Shown piece by piece: positions 15,681-21,822 of a stretch of 21,822 nucleotides of DNA. The notes under the pieces are model-generated. The model made no database searches, was not told where the DNA came from, and saw only the letters and a list, made by a program, of their open reading frames with translations. Origin of the DNA: JBDRMV01 sp043825615 (GTDB lineage: Bacteria; CG03). Position 1 is the stretch's first letter, and the number at the start of each line of letters is the position of its first letter. The stretch lies in contig JBDRRS010000016.1 of NCBI GenBank assembly GCA_043825615.1, positions 1-21,822 on the forward strand. Direction: 5' to 3'. The position numbers and the translations under genes are program-made.

Positions 15681-15727
15681 TTAAACCTCTATTCGCCAAT
15701 TTTCTTTCCCCCTTAATCACTTAATCT
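15671..15727. repeat. Clustered TTAATCACTTAA-type heptamer repeats between genes
   Basis: ATTTAATCACTTAA (15671-15684) and CCTTAATCACTTAATC (about 15712-15727) lie in the 52-bp spacer and across the start of the giant Fn3 gene. The same motif recurs near 3111-3122, 3591-3604, 4074-4086 and 8830-8843. Two of these places supply the start codon (ATG or GTG within TTAA[A/G]TGATTAA) of a giant Fn3 gene. Confidence 0.6.
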
Positions 15728-15732
15728 CTCAA

Positions 15733-16764
15733 TCACTCCTTCTTCTCCTCCGTTGTGAGATAAACCCTTGAAAAAAGATTTACCGGCACGTCGAACCCAA
15801 GAACTTCCGCCTTAACGACGAAAGCGAATTGACGCCCGTAAAAATCATCTCTCCCGGGAATCTCAACTTCCATAAAAACATCGTTGATGCTTCTCTTTTT
15901 AACCTTCATCTTCTTTTTTGCAAATTTGATTTTTACCTCGGTTGGCGAAGGTTCGTAGTCGCCTGTCAAACCGTAAATCTTCGGGTCAGCCGCAAGAGTA
16001 AAAACAAGCCGGTAGTCCTCTTTTCCCCTGTTGATGAGCTGAATCGTTGAGAAGACCTCTCCGTCAAGTTTCACTTTCTCCCCGACGGGAACGTCCGAGA
16101 GAAATAAGCTCATAGGCGTCAGGTCAATCTTCAGCGCTTCAAAAATCTTCTGCCTGTACTGAGCCACAACCGCCTCCGGGCTCGGGCCCGTTGAAAACCT
16201 GATTCTGCTCGCAAGGGCAAAAGTGAGAGCTATTCCGCGGACGTCAGGATGTCCCACCGTTTTTGTCACTATCATCGCCTGAAAATGCCTGTTTGCAAAT
16301 TTCTCATCGTCGGGAATCGAAATAATCACGTCGCAGTCGGTGCCTTCTCCCGGTTCCAGGTGAAAACTCACGGGAAAAACCTTCACCCACGTGACATCCG
16401 GAACCGGTTCATAGCCTTCCTTCATCTGAGACGGAGTCGGCTTTTCAACGGTGACTTCAACGTCCTCCGCCTCGTCAGTTCTGTTTATCACTTTGTAAGG
16501 AAAGCGCTTCTCTTTCTTAAAGCTGTAAAGCATCCCCGGCGCCATACCCGAAAGAACCACGTCGGAAAACTCTGTTGAAAGGCTGTGCTTCGCTTTTGCA
16601 AATGACAGGGAAGAACAGAACAGCAGGATGAAAGACAACAAGATATTCAGAGAGAAAATCCTCTTTTCTCCCCCTTTAACAAAGGGGGTATGGGGGATTT
16701 TCTTTTCTTGCTTTACATCCCTGCTATACAAATTCCCTGTACTTGCTCTACACAAACATCTCAT
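15733..16764 (-). CDS. Secreted two-domain Ig-like protein, possible surface-protein partner or chaperone (343 aa)
   Basis: After a long basic leader and the hydrophobic core LNILLSFILLFCSSLSFAKA come two beta-sandwich domains. The first (SGMAPGMLYSFKK, VINRTDEAEDVEVTVE, TWVKVFPVSFHLEPGEGTDCDVIISIPDDEKFANRHFQAMI) is clearly related to the protein at 17809-18384. The second (LFLSDVPVGEKVKLDGEVFSTIQLINRGKEDYRLVF) is extra. The layout recalls DUF916/WxL-interacting or pilus-chaperone-like Ig proteins; the exact family is not certain. The ATG at 16764 is chosen because GAGGAGG lies 11 nt upstream; the frame stays open to an ATG at 16848 without a ribosome site. Residues about 23-38 are encoded by a palindromic element (KIPHTPFVKGGEKRIF) inserted just before the signal-peptide core. 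Confidence 0.78.
   Translation of the reverse strand: MRCLCRASTGNLYSRDVKQEKKIPHTPFVKGGEKRIFSLNILLSFILLFCSSLSFAKAKHSLSTEFSDVVLSGMAPGMLYSFKKEKRFPYKVINRTDEAEDVEVTVEKPTPSQMKEGYEPVPDVTWVKVFPVSFHLEPGEGTDCDVIISIPDDEKFANRHFQAMIVTKTVGHPDVRGIALTFALASRIRFSTGPSPEAVVAQYRQKIFEALKIDLTPMSLFLSDVPVGEKVKLDGEVFSTIQLINRGKEDYRLVFTLAADPKIYGLTGDYEPSPTEVKIKFAKKKMKVKKRSINDVFMEVEIPGRDDFYGRQFAFVVKAEVLGFDVPVNLFSRVYLTTEEKKE
16656..16700. repeat. Nested palindromic element, copy 2 (inside the Ig-like CDS)
   Basis: AAATCC...GGATTT arms enclose CCCCCTTT-AAC-AAAGGGGG. It is 45 bp, a multiple of three, and encodes KIPHTPFVKGGEKRI in the overlapping minus-strand gene, at its N-terminus ahead of the signal-peptide core. Confidence 0.8.
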
Positions 16765-16786
16765 TGGTTTTACAACCTCCTCAATC

Positions 16787-16804
16787 GCACGGTTAAAACC
16801 GTGC
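16787..16804. repeat. Perfect palindrome upstream of the 343-aa gene's ribosome site
   Basis: GCACGGTTAAAACCGTGC, identical to 17722-17739. On the minus strand it ends 4 nt before the GAGGAGG of the 343-aa gene. It could be a hairpin in the mRNA leader, a regulator site, or just a dispersed repeat. Confidence 0.8.
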
Positions 16805-16848
16805 CTGCAAATCTGCTTATACGGTTTCACACTTTTCAAATACTGCAT

Positions 16849-17149
16849 TCACACAAATGCCCACCCGCCACGGGCGGACCTGCTGCTATGCCGACCTAAT
16901 CAATCACACGATTACATAAGCATAATCACTGCGCCTGAACCGGACCTTATTATGTTTCAAACACAATAAGGAAAATGTTTCTAAACCGGGGGATGACTCA
17001 CGCAATAAACCTGCCCGCCGCTCCGCGCGGCAGGCGGGTCGCACCGCTACATTGCGGGCTCGCAATCCCGCCGCTACATTTAAAACCCGGTTATAGAACC
17101 ATTTTTTCAGGCATTAAAAATCAACGTTATACCTCTACATTTTCCTCCA
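16849..17149. other. Intergenic region packed with inverted repeats
   Basis: No gene is visible in the 300 bp between the small secreted protein and the Ig-like gene. It holds: an inverted repeat CCTTATT...AATAAGG (16945-16971); arms TTCTAAACCGGG (about 16979-16990) and CCCGGTTATAGAA (17086-17098), which close a structure of about 120 bp; inside that, a GC-rich hairpin (17011-17038); and GCGGG-CTCGCAAT-CCCGC (17054-17071) flanked by CGCTACATT on both sides (17045-17053, 17072-17080). No T-run follows a stem, so these are not classic terminators. Confidence 0.65.
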
Positions 17150-17701
17150 TTACTGAGCGGATGCAGTGATTTGCACGACAATCGCCTGTGCAACGGCTCC
17201 GGCGGAGTCCACAATATTCGGAACGTCTATTCTGTACCAGGTTGTCGCGCCTACTCCGACATCTAATGTCGTCTGGGTACCGGCGCTATTCTTCAGCGTG
17301 CTCGCCTGACTCGGCGTTGTGCTAAACGAAGAATGCGAAACTCCATAACTGGCGCCTTGAAGGAATCCTGTCACATCCGGATAAGTATCCGCTTCCAAAC
17401 ACCATACTACGCACTGGTTCACCACTCCTGTTGACTCAGCCAGAACCCAGGCATCATCGTCCGTGATTGTCTTTTCCAGTTTCAAAGGCGCCGTGCCGAC
17501 ATTTGCAATTATCGCCTTCTGCGCAGGAGCGGATGACTTTGCCACTGCCACATCCCCGAAGTAAATATTGGCGTTATCAGTCGTGATGTCATACCCGAGT
17601 CCGCCGGGAGTCACATTGAGCGTCACGTTCGCCGTAGTGGCCGCAAAAACCGCGCTTCCAAAAACCAAAACACACAAACCAACCAACATCTTTCTACTCA
17701 T
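17150..17701 (-). CDS. Small secreted beta-sandwich protein, subunit-like (183 aa)
   Basis: A clean signal peptide (MSRKMLVGLCVLVFGSAVFA) is followed by about 163 residues. The opening, ANVTLNVTPGG...NIYFGDVAVAKSSAPAQKAI, then IANVGTAPLKL, has the FG.V.V...S....I.N.G pattern of ASH/choice-of-anchor-like beta-sandwiches. The whole mature part aligns by eye with the last about 155 residues of the giant Fn3 protein ending at 19465 (WVLAEST.GVVNQ against YWRATNTTVGYNR; WYRIDVP...VVQITASA against LRFRLDMP...KITISAG). The ATG at 17701 has AAGGAGGG 7 nt upstream. It is probably exported and could be a polymerising or surface subunit; that is inference. Two Cys lie close together (QCVVWC). Confidence 0.85.
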   Translation of the reverse strand: MSRKMLVGLCVLVFGSAVFAATTANVTLNVTPGGLGYDITTDNANIYFGDVAVAKSSAPAQKAIIANVGTAPLKLEKTITDDDAWVLAESTGVVNQCVVWCLEADTYPDVTGFLQGASYGVSHSSFSTTPSQASTLKNSAGTQTTLDVGVGATTWYRIDVPNIVDSAGAVAQAIVVQITASAQ

Positions 17702-17714
17702 CGTAGAACCCTCC

Positions 17715-17792
17715 TTAAAGAGCACGGTTAAAACCGTGCCTACACAGCGGGCTGAACCCGCGCCAGCGTTCCTCATTCCTCATCTGTTCCAT
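17715..17792 (-). CDS. Possible 25-aa leader peptide ahead of the small secreted protein
   Basis: An ATG with an excellent AAGGAGG site 7 nt upstream opens 25 codons (MEQMRNEERWRGF...CRHGFNRAL). It ends in TAA overlapping the next gene's AAGGAGGG, so ribosomes would finish exactly at that site. The codons run through two palindromes (17747-17761 and 17722-17739), so most of the peptide is repeat-derived. It may be a real coupling or attenuation leader, or the remnant of an older gene start split by repeat insertion. The only support is the ribosome site and the stop position. Confidence 0.3.
   Translation of the reverse strand: MEQMRNEERWRGFSPLCRHGFNRAL
17722..17761. repeat. Double palindrome upstream of the 183-aa gene's ribosome site
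   Basis: GCACGGTTAAAACCGTGC (17722-17739), linker CTACACA, then GCGGG-CTGAA-CCCGC (17747-17761). The first is identical to 16787-16804 and ends 5 nt before AAGGAGGG on the minus strand. The CTACA linker recurs next to other palindromes in the window. Confidence 0.8.
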
Positions 17793-17808
17793 AGGCACAC
17801 CTCCTTCT

Positions 17809-18384
17809 TCATTTCTTAAAAATTCCTTTTATTTTTTTCCACAGCGTTTTTCTCTCAACCGTTTGAAAAAACAATTTACTCCTGAGCCCCGCCGAGAACA
17901 TTTTTCCGCTGCTTTCCGTCTGACTCATCAGGCAGACATAAAAATTTCCCCCGAAATATCTCTTTTCTTCCGGCACTTTTATAATAATGTCCGTTTCCGC
18001 CGACGAACCCGCGGGGATTTCAAGCGTATCCTTTTCAAATTTTATCCAGGATGGTTCGGCGAGCATGCAAATCCCCCTGTCATCCCCCTTTGATAAAGGG
18101 GGAAAGAGGGGGATTTTTTCTTCTACTGCTTCGACTTTCACTTTCACTTTTTCGCTTCCCCTGTTAAAAATTTTCAAAACAGGACCGCCGTTTTCTCTCA
18201 GAGAAAAATCTTCGCCCGGCACGACGCCCGCCACCGAAACACTGATAAAGGAAGTCCTTATGCTCACGGCATTTACCGAAGTTGCGCTAAAAACCAGCAA
18301 ACAAAAAACAATAGGGAGGAAGAGGAGGATGAAGACGGCAGACGAAGCGCTTCCAGCTTTACTCAACATTTCTGCGTCTCTCAT
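17809..18384 (-). CDS. Secreted single-domain Ig-like protein, paralogue of the 343-aa protein (191 aa)
   Basis: The signal peptide (VFILLFLPIVFCLLVFSATSVNA) is followed by one beta-sandwich: SVSVAGVVPGEDFSLRE, VLKIFNRGSEKVKVKVEAVEE, PSWIKFEKDTLEIPAGSSAETDIIIKVPEEKRYFGGNFYVCLMSQT, and a basic tail (WKKIKGIFKK). It matches the first domain of the protein at 15733-16764 strand by strand. Between two strands, 16 residues (KIPLFPPLSKGDDRGI) come from an in-frame palindromic element, probably in a loop. The ATG at 18384 overlaps the nuclease stop by ATGA and has GAGG 7 nt upstream. A partner of the small subunit-like protein is a guess from gene order. Confidence 0.82.
   Translation of the reverse strand: MRDAEMLSKAGSASSAVFILLFLPIVFCLLVFSATSVNAVSIRTSFISVSVAGVVPGEDFSLRENGGPVLKIFNRGSEKVKVKVEAVEEKIPLFPPLSKGDDRGICMLAEPSWIKFEKDTLEIPAGSSAETDIIIKVPEEKRYFGGNFYVCLMSQTESSGKMFSAGLRSKLFFQTVERKTLWKKIKGIFKK
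18069..18116. repeat. Nested palindromic element, copy 3 (in frame inside the 191-aa CDS)
   Basis: AAATCCCCC...GGGGGATTT arms enclose CCCCCTTT-GAT-AAAGGGGG. It is 48 bp, exactly 16 codons. The paralogous protein lacks this sequence at the corresponding loop. Confidence 0.85.
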
Positions 18385-19418
18385 TTTTTATCCTCAAATT
18401 CTAATTTCAGCATCCGCTTTTCCCGTTCTATCTCGTTTTTCAACTCTTTGACACTCGGAAGGTAAAGTTTATATTTTGAGGCAAATAATTTTTTATTGTC
18501 TTTCAGCACTGAATATTTCACAATAGTTTCGTCTTTTTCAGCGCATAAAATAATGCCGATGGTGGGATTATCTCCTGTCTGTTTTATTTTGTCCTCAAAC
18601 ACACGGACATACATATCCATTTGACCAATATCCTGATGCGTTAATTTAATTGTTTTAAGGTCAACCAGCACGAAACATTTCAAAATGTGATTGTAAAAAA
18701 CGAGGTCAATATAAAAATGCTGAGTTTCGGTGGAAATTCTTTTTTGCCGGGCAACAAAAAAGAATCCCCTGCCTAATTCAAGAAGAAACTTCTGCAAATG
18801 GTCAATCAATGCCTGTTCAAATTTGTTTTCACGCAATGCTGTATTATCGGCCAAATTCAAAAATTCAAGAATATAAGGATCTTTGACAAAATCCTCCGGT
18901 TTCTCTTTTAATTTTTTCGTTTTTTTGTCTGCTTCCTTAATAACAGGAGTTTTCCTGCGACTGGATAAAAGCCTTTCATAATAAAAGGAATAAACTTGAC
19001 GTTCAAGCGCTCTTACGTTCCAATTACCTTTTGCACATTCCTCACCATAAAATTTGCGCGCATTTTTATTTTTAACACGAATAAGAATCTTATAATGCGA
19101 CCAGGACAATTCGCTCCACAGCGTAGAGCGGATTGGGAACACTTTATAAAACTGCCGCATATTCCTGATACTCTGCTCGGAGAATCCCTTTCCAAAATCC
19201 TGCGTCAAACGCTCGGAAAGATTTTTTAATAAATATTTTCCGTAATCCGCTTTTATCTTGCCGCTTTGTTCTTCCTCAACGATAGTTCTCCCGATATTCC
19301 AATATGCTTTGACCATAACAACATTGACATGCCGATAAACATTTTGGCGGGCATCATTTAGAATGGATTTTATTTTCAAATAACAGTCGCTTTTATGACC
19401 TGTTAGTTTTTTCTTCAT
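18381..19418 (-). CDS. YhcG/DUF1016-family PD-(D/E)xK nuclease (345 aa)
   Basis: Residues about 12-150 match the DUF1016 N-terminal domain (AYWNIGRTIVEEEQ, FGKGFSEQSIRNMRQFY, LSWSHYKILIRV). Residues about 180-330 match the C-terminal nuclease domain: E201 near the start of the fold, YID238LVFYN, VLVD253LK255 and GQMDMYV (265-271). The usual ExK appears here as DLK. Length is normal for the family. YhcG-type proteins are widely found with restriction systems and mobile DNA; their exact role is unclear. GGAG lies 7 nt before the ATG. It sits 46 nt after the giant Fn3 gene and overlaps the next secreted-protein gene by ATGA, an odd place for a cytoplasmic nuclease, so a later insertion is likely. 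Confidence 0.93.
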   Translation of the reverse strand: MKKKLTGHKSDCYLKIKSILNDARQNVYRHVNVVMVKAYWNIGRTIVEEEQSGKIKADYGKYLLKNLSERLTQDFGKGFSEQSIRNMRQFYKVFPIRSTLWSELSWSHYKILIRVKNKNARKFYGEECAKGNWNVRALERQVYSFYYERLLSSRRKTPVIKEADKKTKKLKEKPEDFVKDPYILEFLNLADNTALRENKFEQALIDHLQKFLLELGRGFFFVARQKRISTETQHFYIDLVFYNHILKCFVLVDLKTIKLTHQDIGQMDMYVRVFEDKIKQTGDNPTIGIILCAEKDETIVKYSVLKDNKKLFASKYKLYLPSVKELKNEIEREKRMLKLEFEDKK

Positions 19419-19464
19419 GCGTTATCTCCATATAATTCCTCCGACCCTACATTTTTTAATTTTT

Positions 19465-21822
19465 TCATGGACTTCCCGCCGAAATCGTAATCTTTATCTT
19501 CTCAGCCGCCTCTGATTTCACCGAAGTCGGCATATCAAGGCGGAACCTCAATTTCCTGTCCTCGCCCTGCGGAACATTATTCCCGTACTGCTGGTCGCCG
19601 CCGCCGCCCTGCACGGTAAAGATATTGGCACCGTCACTTTCCTGGGCTGCCTCCGTAATAATATCCTCCGACTGGAAATTATTTGTTGAAACCTGAACCC
19701 CGTGGAAAACGGAATATACCATAAACCTGTTATAACCGACCGTCGTGTTTGTCGCTCTCCAGTATGAATAACTCCCGTCCGCCAAAGTTACCGACGCAAC
19801 TTCAAGGGAATACGTCTCGGAAACATTCCCGATGTTCGTTACGGTTATTGTCGTACCCGAAACGCCCTTTGAGGAAACGTTCACCACGCCAAAATGATAA
19901 GTGCCGGTTGAAACCGTAATGCCGATGACCGCAACGACGGTTGCGGTAGAAGCGTTTGAAATTTCCGACCAGTTTCCCGGAGCATTCGCTGCCGTATTTT
20001 CGTCCCTCGTCCACAGACGGAAGTAATACGTAACGTTGCCGTGGAGCCCCGTTACATTGTGGGTCTGCCCGCTTAACGGCGAAATGGAAGTCGTGTCAAG
20101 TAAAAGTTCGTATTTGTCGTCCGGGTCGGTCCATTCGCTTGAGTCCGTCGTCCAGTCAACGGAAGGAACCGTTGAATATCTTATTTTCCACTGGCCGTCT
20201 GAAAGGACTCCCGTCGTTCCGTCATCGCCGGGAGCAATCCAGGTGAGTTCTACATCCCCTGAACCGTCGTCAGGAGCGAGAGAAGAAAGAGCCGTAACAA
20301 CTGAAGGCGCAATGCGGCACCAGATTGTCGCCCCGTAAGAAATGTCCGAGTAATTCGGAATCTCGTCATTAGTCCAGACGCGGAAGTAATAAGTCGTTTC
20401 CGCGCTGAGAAGCGTTGTGGTTGAAACAACGGTGCCGGTGCTGGTCCCTGATGCATCAAGGGTAATCTGGGCGGATGCCGTTGACCAGACGACTGCCGTA
20501 AAAGTCGCATACTGTACCGTAAAAGAAGAACCGGACGGAAGGTCGCCCGACCAGTCGTCGTCGCCGGGCGACTGCCATTCAAGTTTTACCTGACCGGTCA
20601 ATGTATAAGTTGAGGCGAAAATTGCCGTGATTGCCGCAGGAGCTGTGTTGTCCGAAATCTGCTGCGCCCATGCGGTCGCATTGTTGGAAAGTTCCGCCCA
20701 GTTCGGCTTTTCGTCTCCCGTCTTTATCCTGAAATAATATGTCACTCCCGCATGGAGAGAGGTCATTGTTCTACTGTGGTCCTCAAAAGGAGCGGAGGTG
20801 CTCGTGTCAAATTCCAGTTCGTACTGGTCGTCAAAATCGGTCCATTCGCTCGAGGCCGTCGTCCAGTCCACTGCCGCTATCGTGGCGTATCTTATCCTGT
20901 ATTTTCCGCCGGTAATCGCCCCCGTAGTCCCGTCGTCGCCTAACACTGTCCAGGTTAAATCAATCTCCCCATCGGAAGAACCCGTCAAGGCGGAAAGATT
21001 CGTAATCGCTGCGGGGGCGCTGTCCGACGGCACTGAATAACTCAACGCATTTATATCCGTGGAAGTTCCGGGCCAGACCGACCAGTACGGAACCTCGTCC
21101 CTTGCTATTATTGCAAACCAGTAAGTGGTCCCCTCGTCAAAACCCGTTAAGATATGCGATTCCTCGTTCCCCGCCCCGTTCGTCCCCCACGAATACGGAT
21201 ATGTGGAAACCCATGGAGCGTCAAAGTCATCCGCGCCGATATAGTTCGTTGCATATTTAACCTTGTACCCGGCAACATTCCCTCCGCCCGCGCCGTCGTC
21301 TCCGGGCGCCGTCCACTTCAACTGAACCCTGCCTCCCGGACCCGCCAGCGCCGAAAGCGCAGTCAAATTGCTGATTGCCGCAGGCGGCGTGACGTCGTCA
21401 ACAGCCCAGACCAGGGTACACGGGAGAACAACCCTGCTGTCCCAGTTCTGCGCCTCACCCGCCGCGTATTCACTGGCGGCGGTGCCAAAGGTTGAACTTG
21501 AGTTCCCCGAAGTAAAAGTGGTGCCGGAATCCTGCGGGTTGCCCGCGGCGCAGCTGAACCAGTAAGTAGTTCCTTCGGCCAGGCCGCCGACGGTGACCGT
21601 CGCGCCCCAGGTCGTCGTTGTCTGCCAGACATCTGCAGAATCTCCCAGAATTTTACCCGCTGTGACGTATTTCACGGTATCCGGACTGTATGTCGCCTTG
21701 ATTACGTAATAAAGATTTGAGCCGGTCTCCGAAGCGTTCTTATTGATTGTTACATCCAGCGTGGTGGCCGAGGGGTTATCCACCGTCGGCGCCGCGGGTA
21801 CCAGCGGTTTTACAAAAATGTT
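19465..21822 (-). CDS. Giant secreted Fn3 protein, C-terminal part (enters from right edge)
   Basis: The frame is open from the right edge to a TGA at 19465, 785 residues visible. An incomplete Fn3-like domain (GLAEGTTYWFSCAAGN) is followed by four Fn3 domains (PPAAISNLTAL; APAAITNLSAL; APAAITAIFAS; APSVVTALSSL). Two of them resemble the duplicated block of the left-edge protein (NYIGADDFDAPWVSTY, LTGFDEGTTYWFAI). The last about 155 residues form a different beta-sandwich (VSTGTYHFGVVNVSSKG...TVTNIGNVSETYSL...LRFRLDMPTSVKSEAAEKIKITISAG), related to the separate 183-aa protein. No membrane anchor or FlgD-like signal ends the protein. A GTG at 21783 is internal, not the start. Likely a surface or secreted stalk. 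Confidence 0.88.
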   Translation of the reverse strand, partial: NIFVKPLVPAAPTVDNPSATTLDVTINKNASETGSNLYYVIKATYSPDTVKYVTAGKILGDSADVWQTTTTWGATVTVGGLAEGTTYWFSCAAGNPQDSGTTFTSGNSSSTFGTAASEYAAGEAQNWDSRVVLPCTLVWAVDDVTPPAAISNLTALSALAGPGGRVQLKWTAPGDDGAGGGNVAGYKVKYATNYIGADDFDAPWVSTYPYSWGTNGAGNEESHILTGFDEGTTYWFAIIARDEVPYWSVWPGTSTDINALSYSVPSDSAPAAITNLSALTGSSDGEIDLTWTVLGDDGTTGAITGGKYRIRYATIAAVDWTTASSEWTDFDDQYELEFDTSTSAPFEDHSRTMTSLHAGVTYYFRIKTGDEKPNWAELSNNATAWAQQISDNTAPAAITAIFASTYTLTGQVKLEWQSPGDDDWSGDLPSGSSFTVQYATFTAVVWSTASAQITLDASGTSTGTVVSTTTLLSAETTYYFRVWTNDEIPNYSDISYGATIWCRIAPSVVTALSSLAPDDGSGDVELTWIAPGDDGTTGVLSDGQWKIRYSTVPSVDWTTDSSEWTDPDDKYELLLDTTSISPLSGQTHNVTGLHGNVTYYFRLWTRDENTAANAPGNWSEISNASTATVVAVIGITVSTGTYHFGVVNVSSKGVSGTTITVTNIGNVSETYSLEVASVTLADGSYSYWRATNTTVGYNRFMVYSVFHGVQVSTNNFQSEDIITEAAQESDGANIFTVQGGGGDQQYGNNVPQGEDRKLRFRLDMPTSVKSEAAEKIKITISAGSP

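Noticed and set aside
16945..16971. Rho-independent terminator at the CCTTATT...AATAAGG inverted repeat
   Set aside because: The stem is AT-rich and is not followed by a T-run on either strand.
17702..17776. Longer 208-aa version of the small secreted protein starting at 17776
   Set aside because: The extra 25 residues are encoded by palindromes and would bury the signal peptide; the ATG at 17701 has an ideal ribosome site and a clean signal peptide.
19383..19428. 12-codon ORF starting ATGGAGATAACGCATG just before the nuclease gene
   Set aside because: It overlaps the nuclease start out of frame and is too short to judge; the GGAG inside it is better explained as the nuclease ribosome site.

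Overview
This window looks like part of a genome fragment from an uncultivated Gram-negative-type bacterium of the Elusimicrobiota/Omnitrophota kind. That placement is an inference. It rests on very large secreted fibronectin type III (Fn3) proteins with repeats of the 'PGDDGT...YYFRIWTADEVPNWSG' type, an outer-membrane UPF0164/PorV-like barrel, a FlgD/CHU_C-like C-terminal domain and many dispersed palindromic repeats. There is no rRNA, tRNA or CRISPR array, and no complete transposase. Apart from one small island, every gene is on the minus strand, so transcription runs right to left.

Layout in transcription order. (1) 21822-19465: the C-terminal part of a giant Fn3 protein that enters from the right edge and ends in a beta-sandwich domain. 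(2) 19418-18381: a complete YhcG/DUF1016 PD-(D/E)xK nuclease, out of place in this company. (3) 18384-15733: a short Ig-like secreted protein, a small secreted protein resembling the C-terminal domain of the giant, and a longer paralogue of the Ig-like protein. (4) 15680-9102: a 1479-residue protein with eleven Fn3 domains, a UPF0164/PorV-like barrel with TPR-like helices, and a small secreted protein with a glycogen-binding-like (E-set) domain plus TPRs. (5) A repeat-rich gap with a possible terminator. (6) 8808-4553: two overlapping membrane proteins with spermidine-synthase-like domains. (7) 4488-3083, plus strand: three tandem copies of a promoter plus two-microprotein cassette. (8) 3116 to the left edge: the N-terminal part of another giant Fn3 protein carrying a lamin-tail domain and an IPT/TIG domain.

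Blocks 1, 3, 4 and 8 read as a surface-display locus: long Fn3 stalks, a small subunit-like domain found both alone and fused to a stalk, two Ig-like proteins that could act as partners or chaperones, and an outer-membrane barrel related to proteins that handle C-terminal-signal-dependent cargo. This functional model is inference.

The most unusual element is the array at 3083-4488. Each unit has a near-consensus sigma70 promoter (TTGACA-17 bp-TAAAAT) placed only 7-10 nt before the ATG, so the mRNAs should be essentially leaderless. Each encodes a 63-65-residue two-helix membrane protein followed by a 33-35-residue single-helix protein with a nearly invariant basic tail (HQDRKEKHQPVK). Promoter, tail and intergenic flanks are almost identical between units, while the protein cores have diverged. 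The window is also peppered with palindromic elements, two of which lie in frame inside coding sequences.
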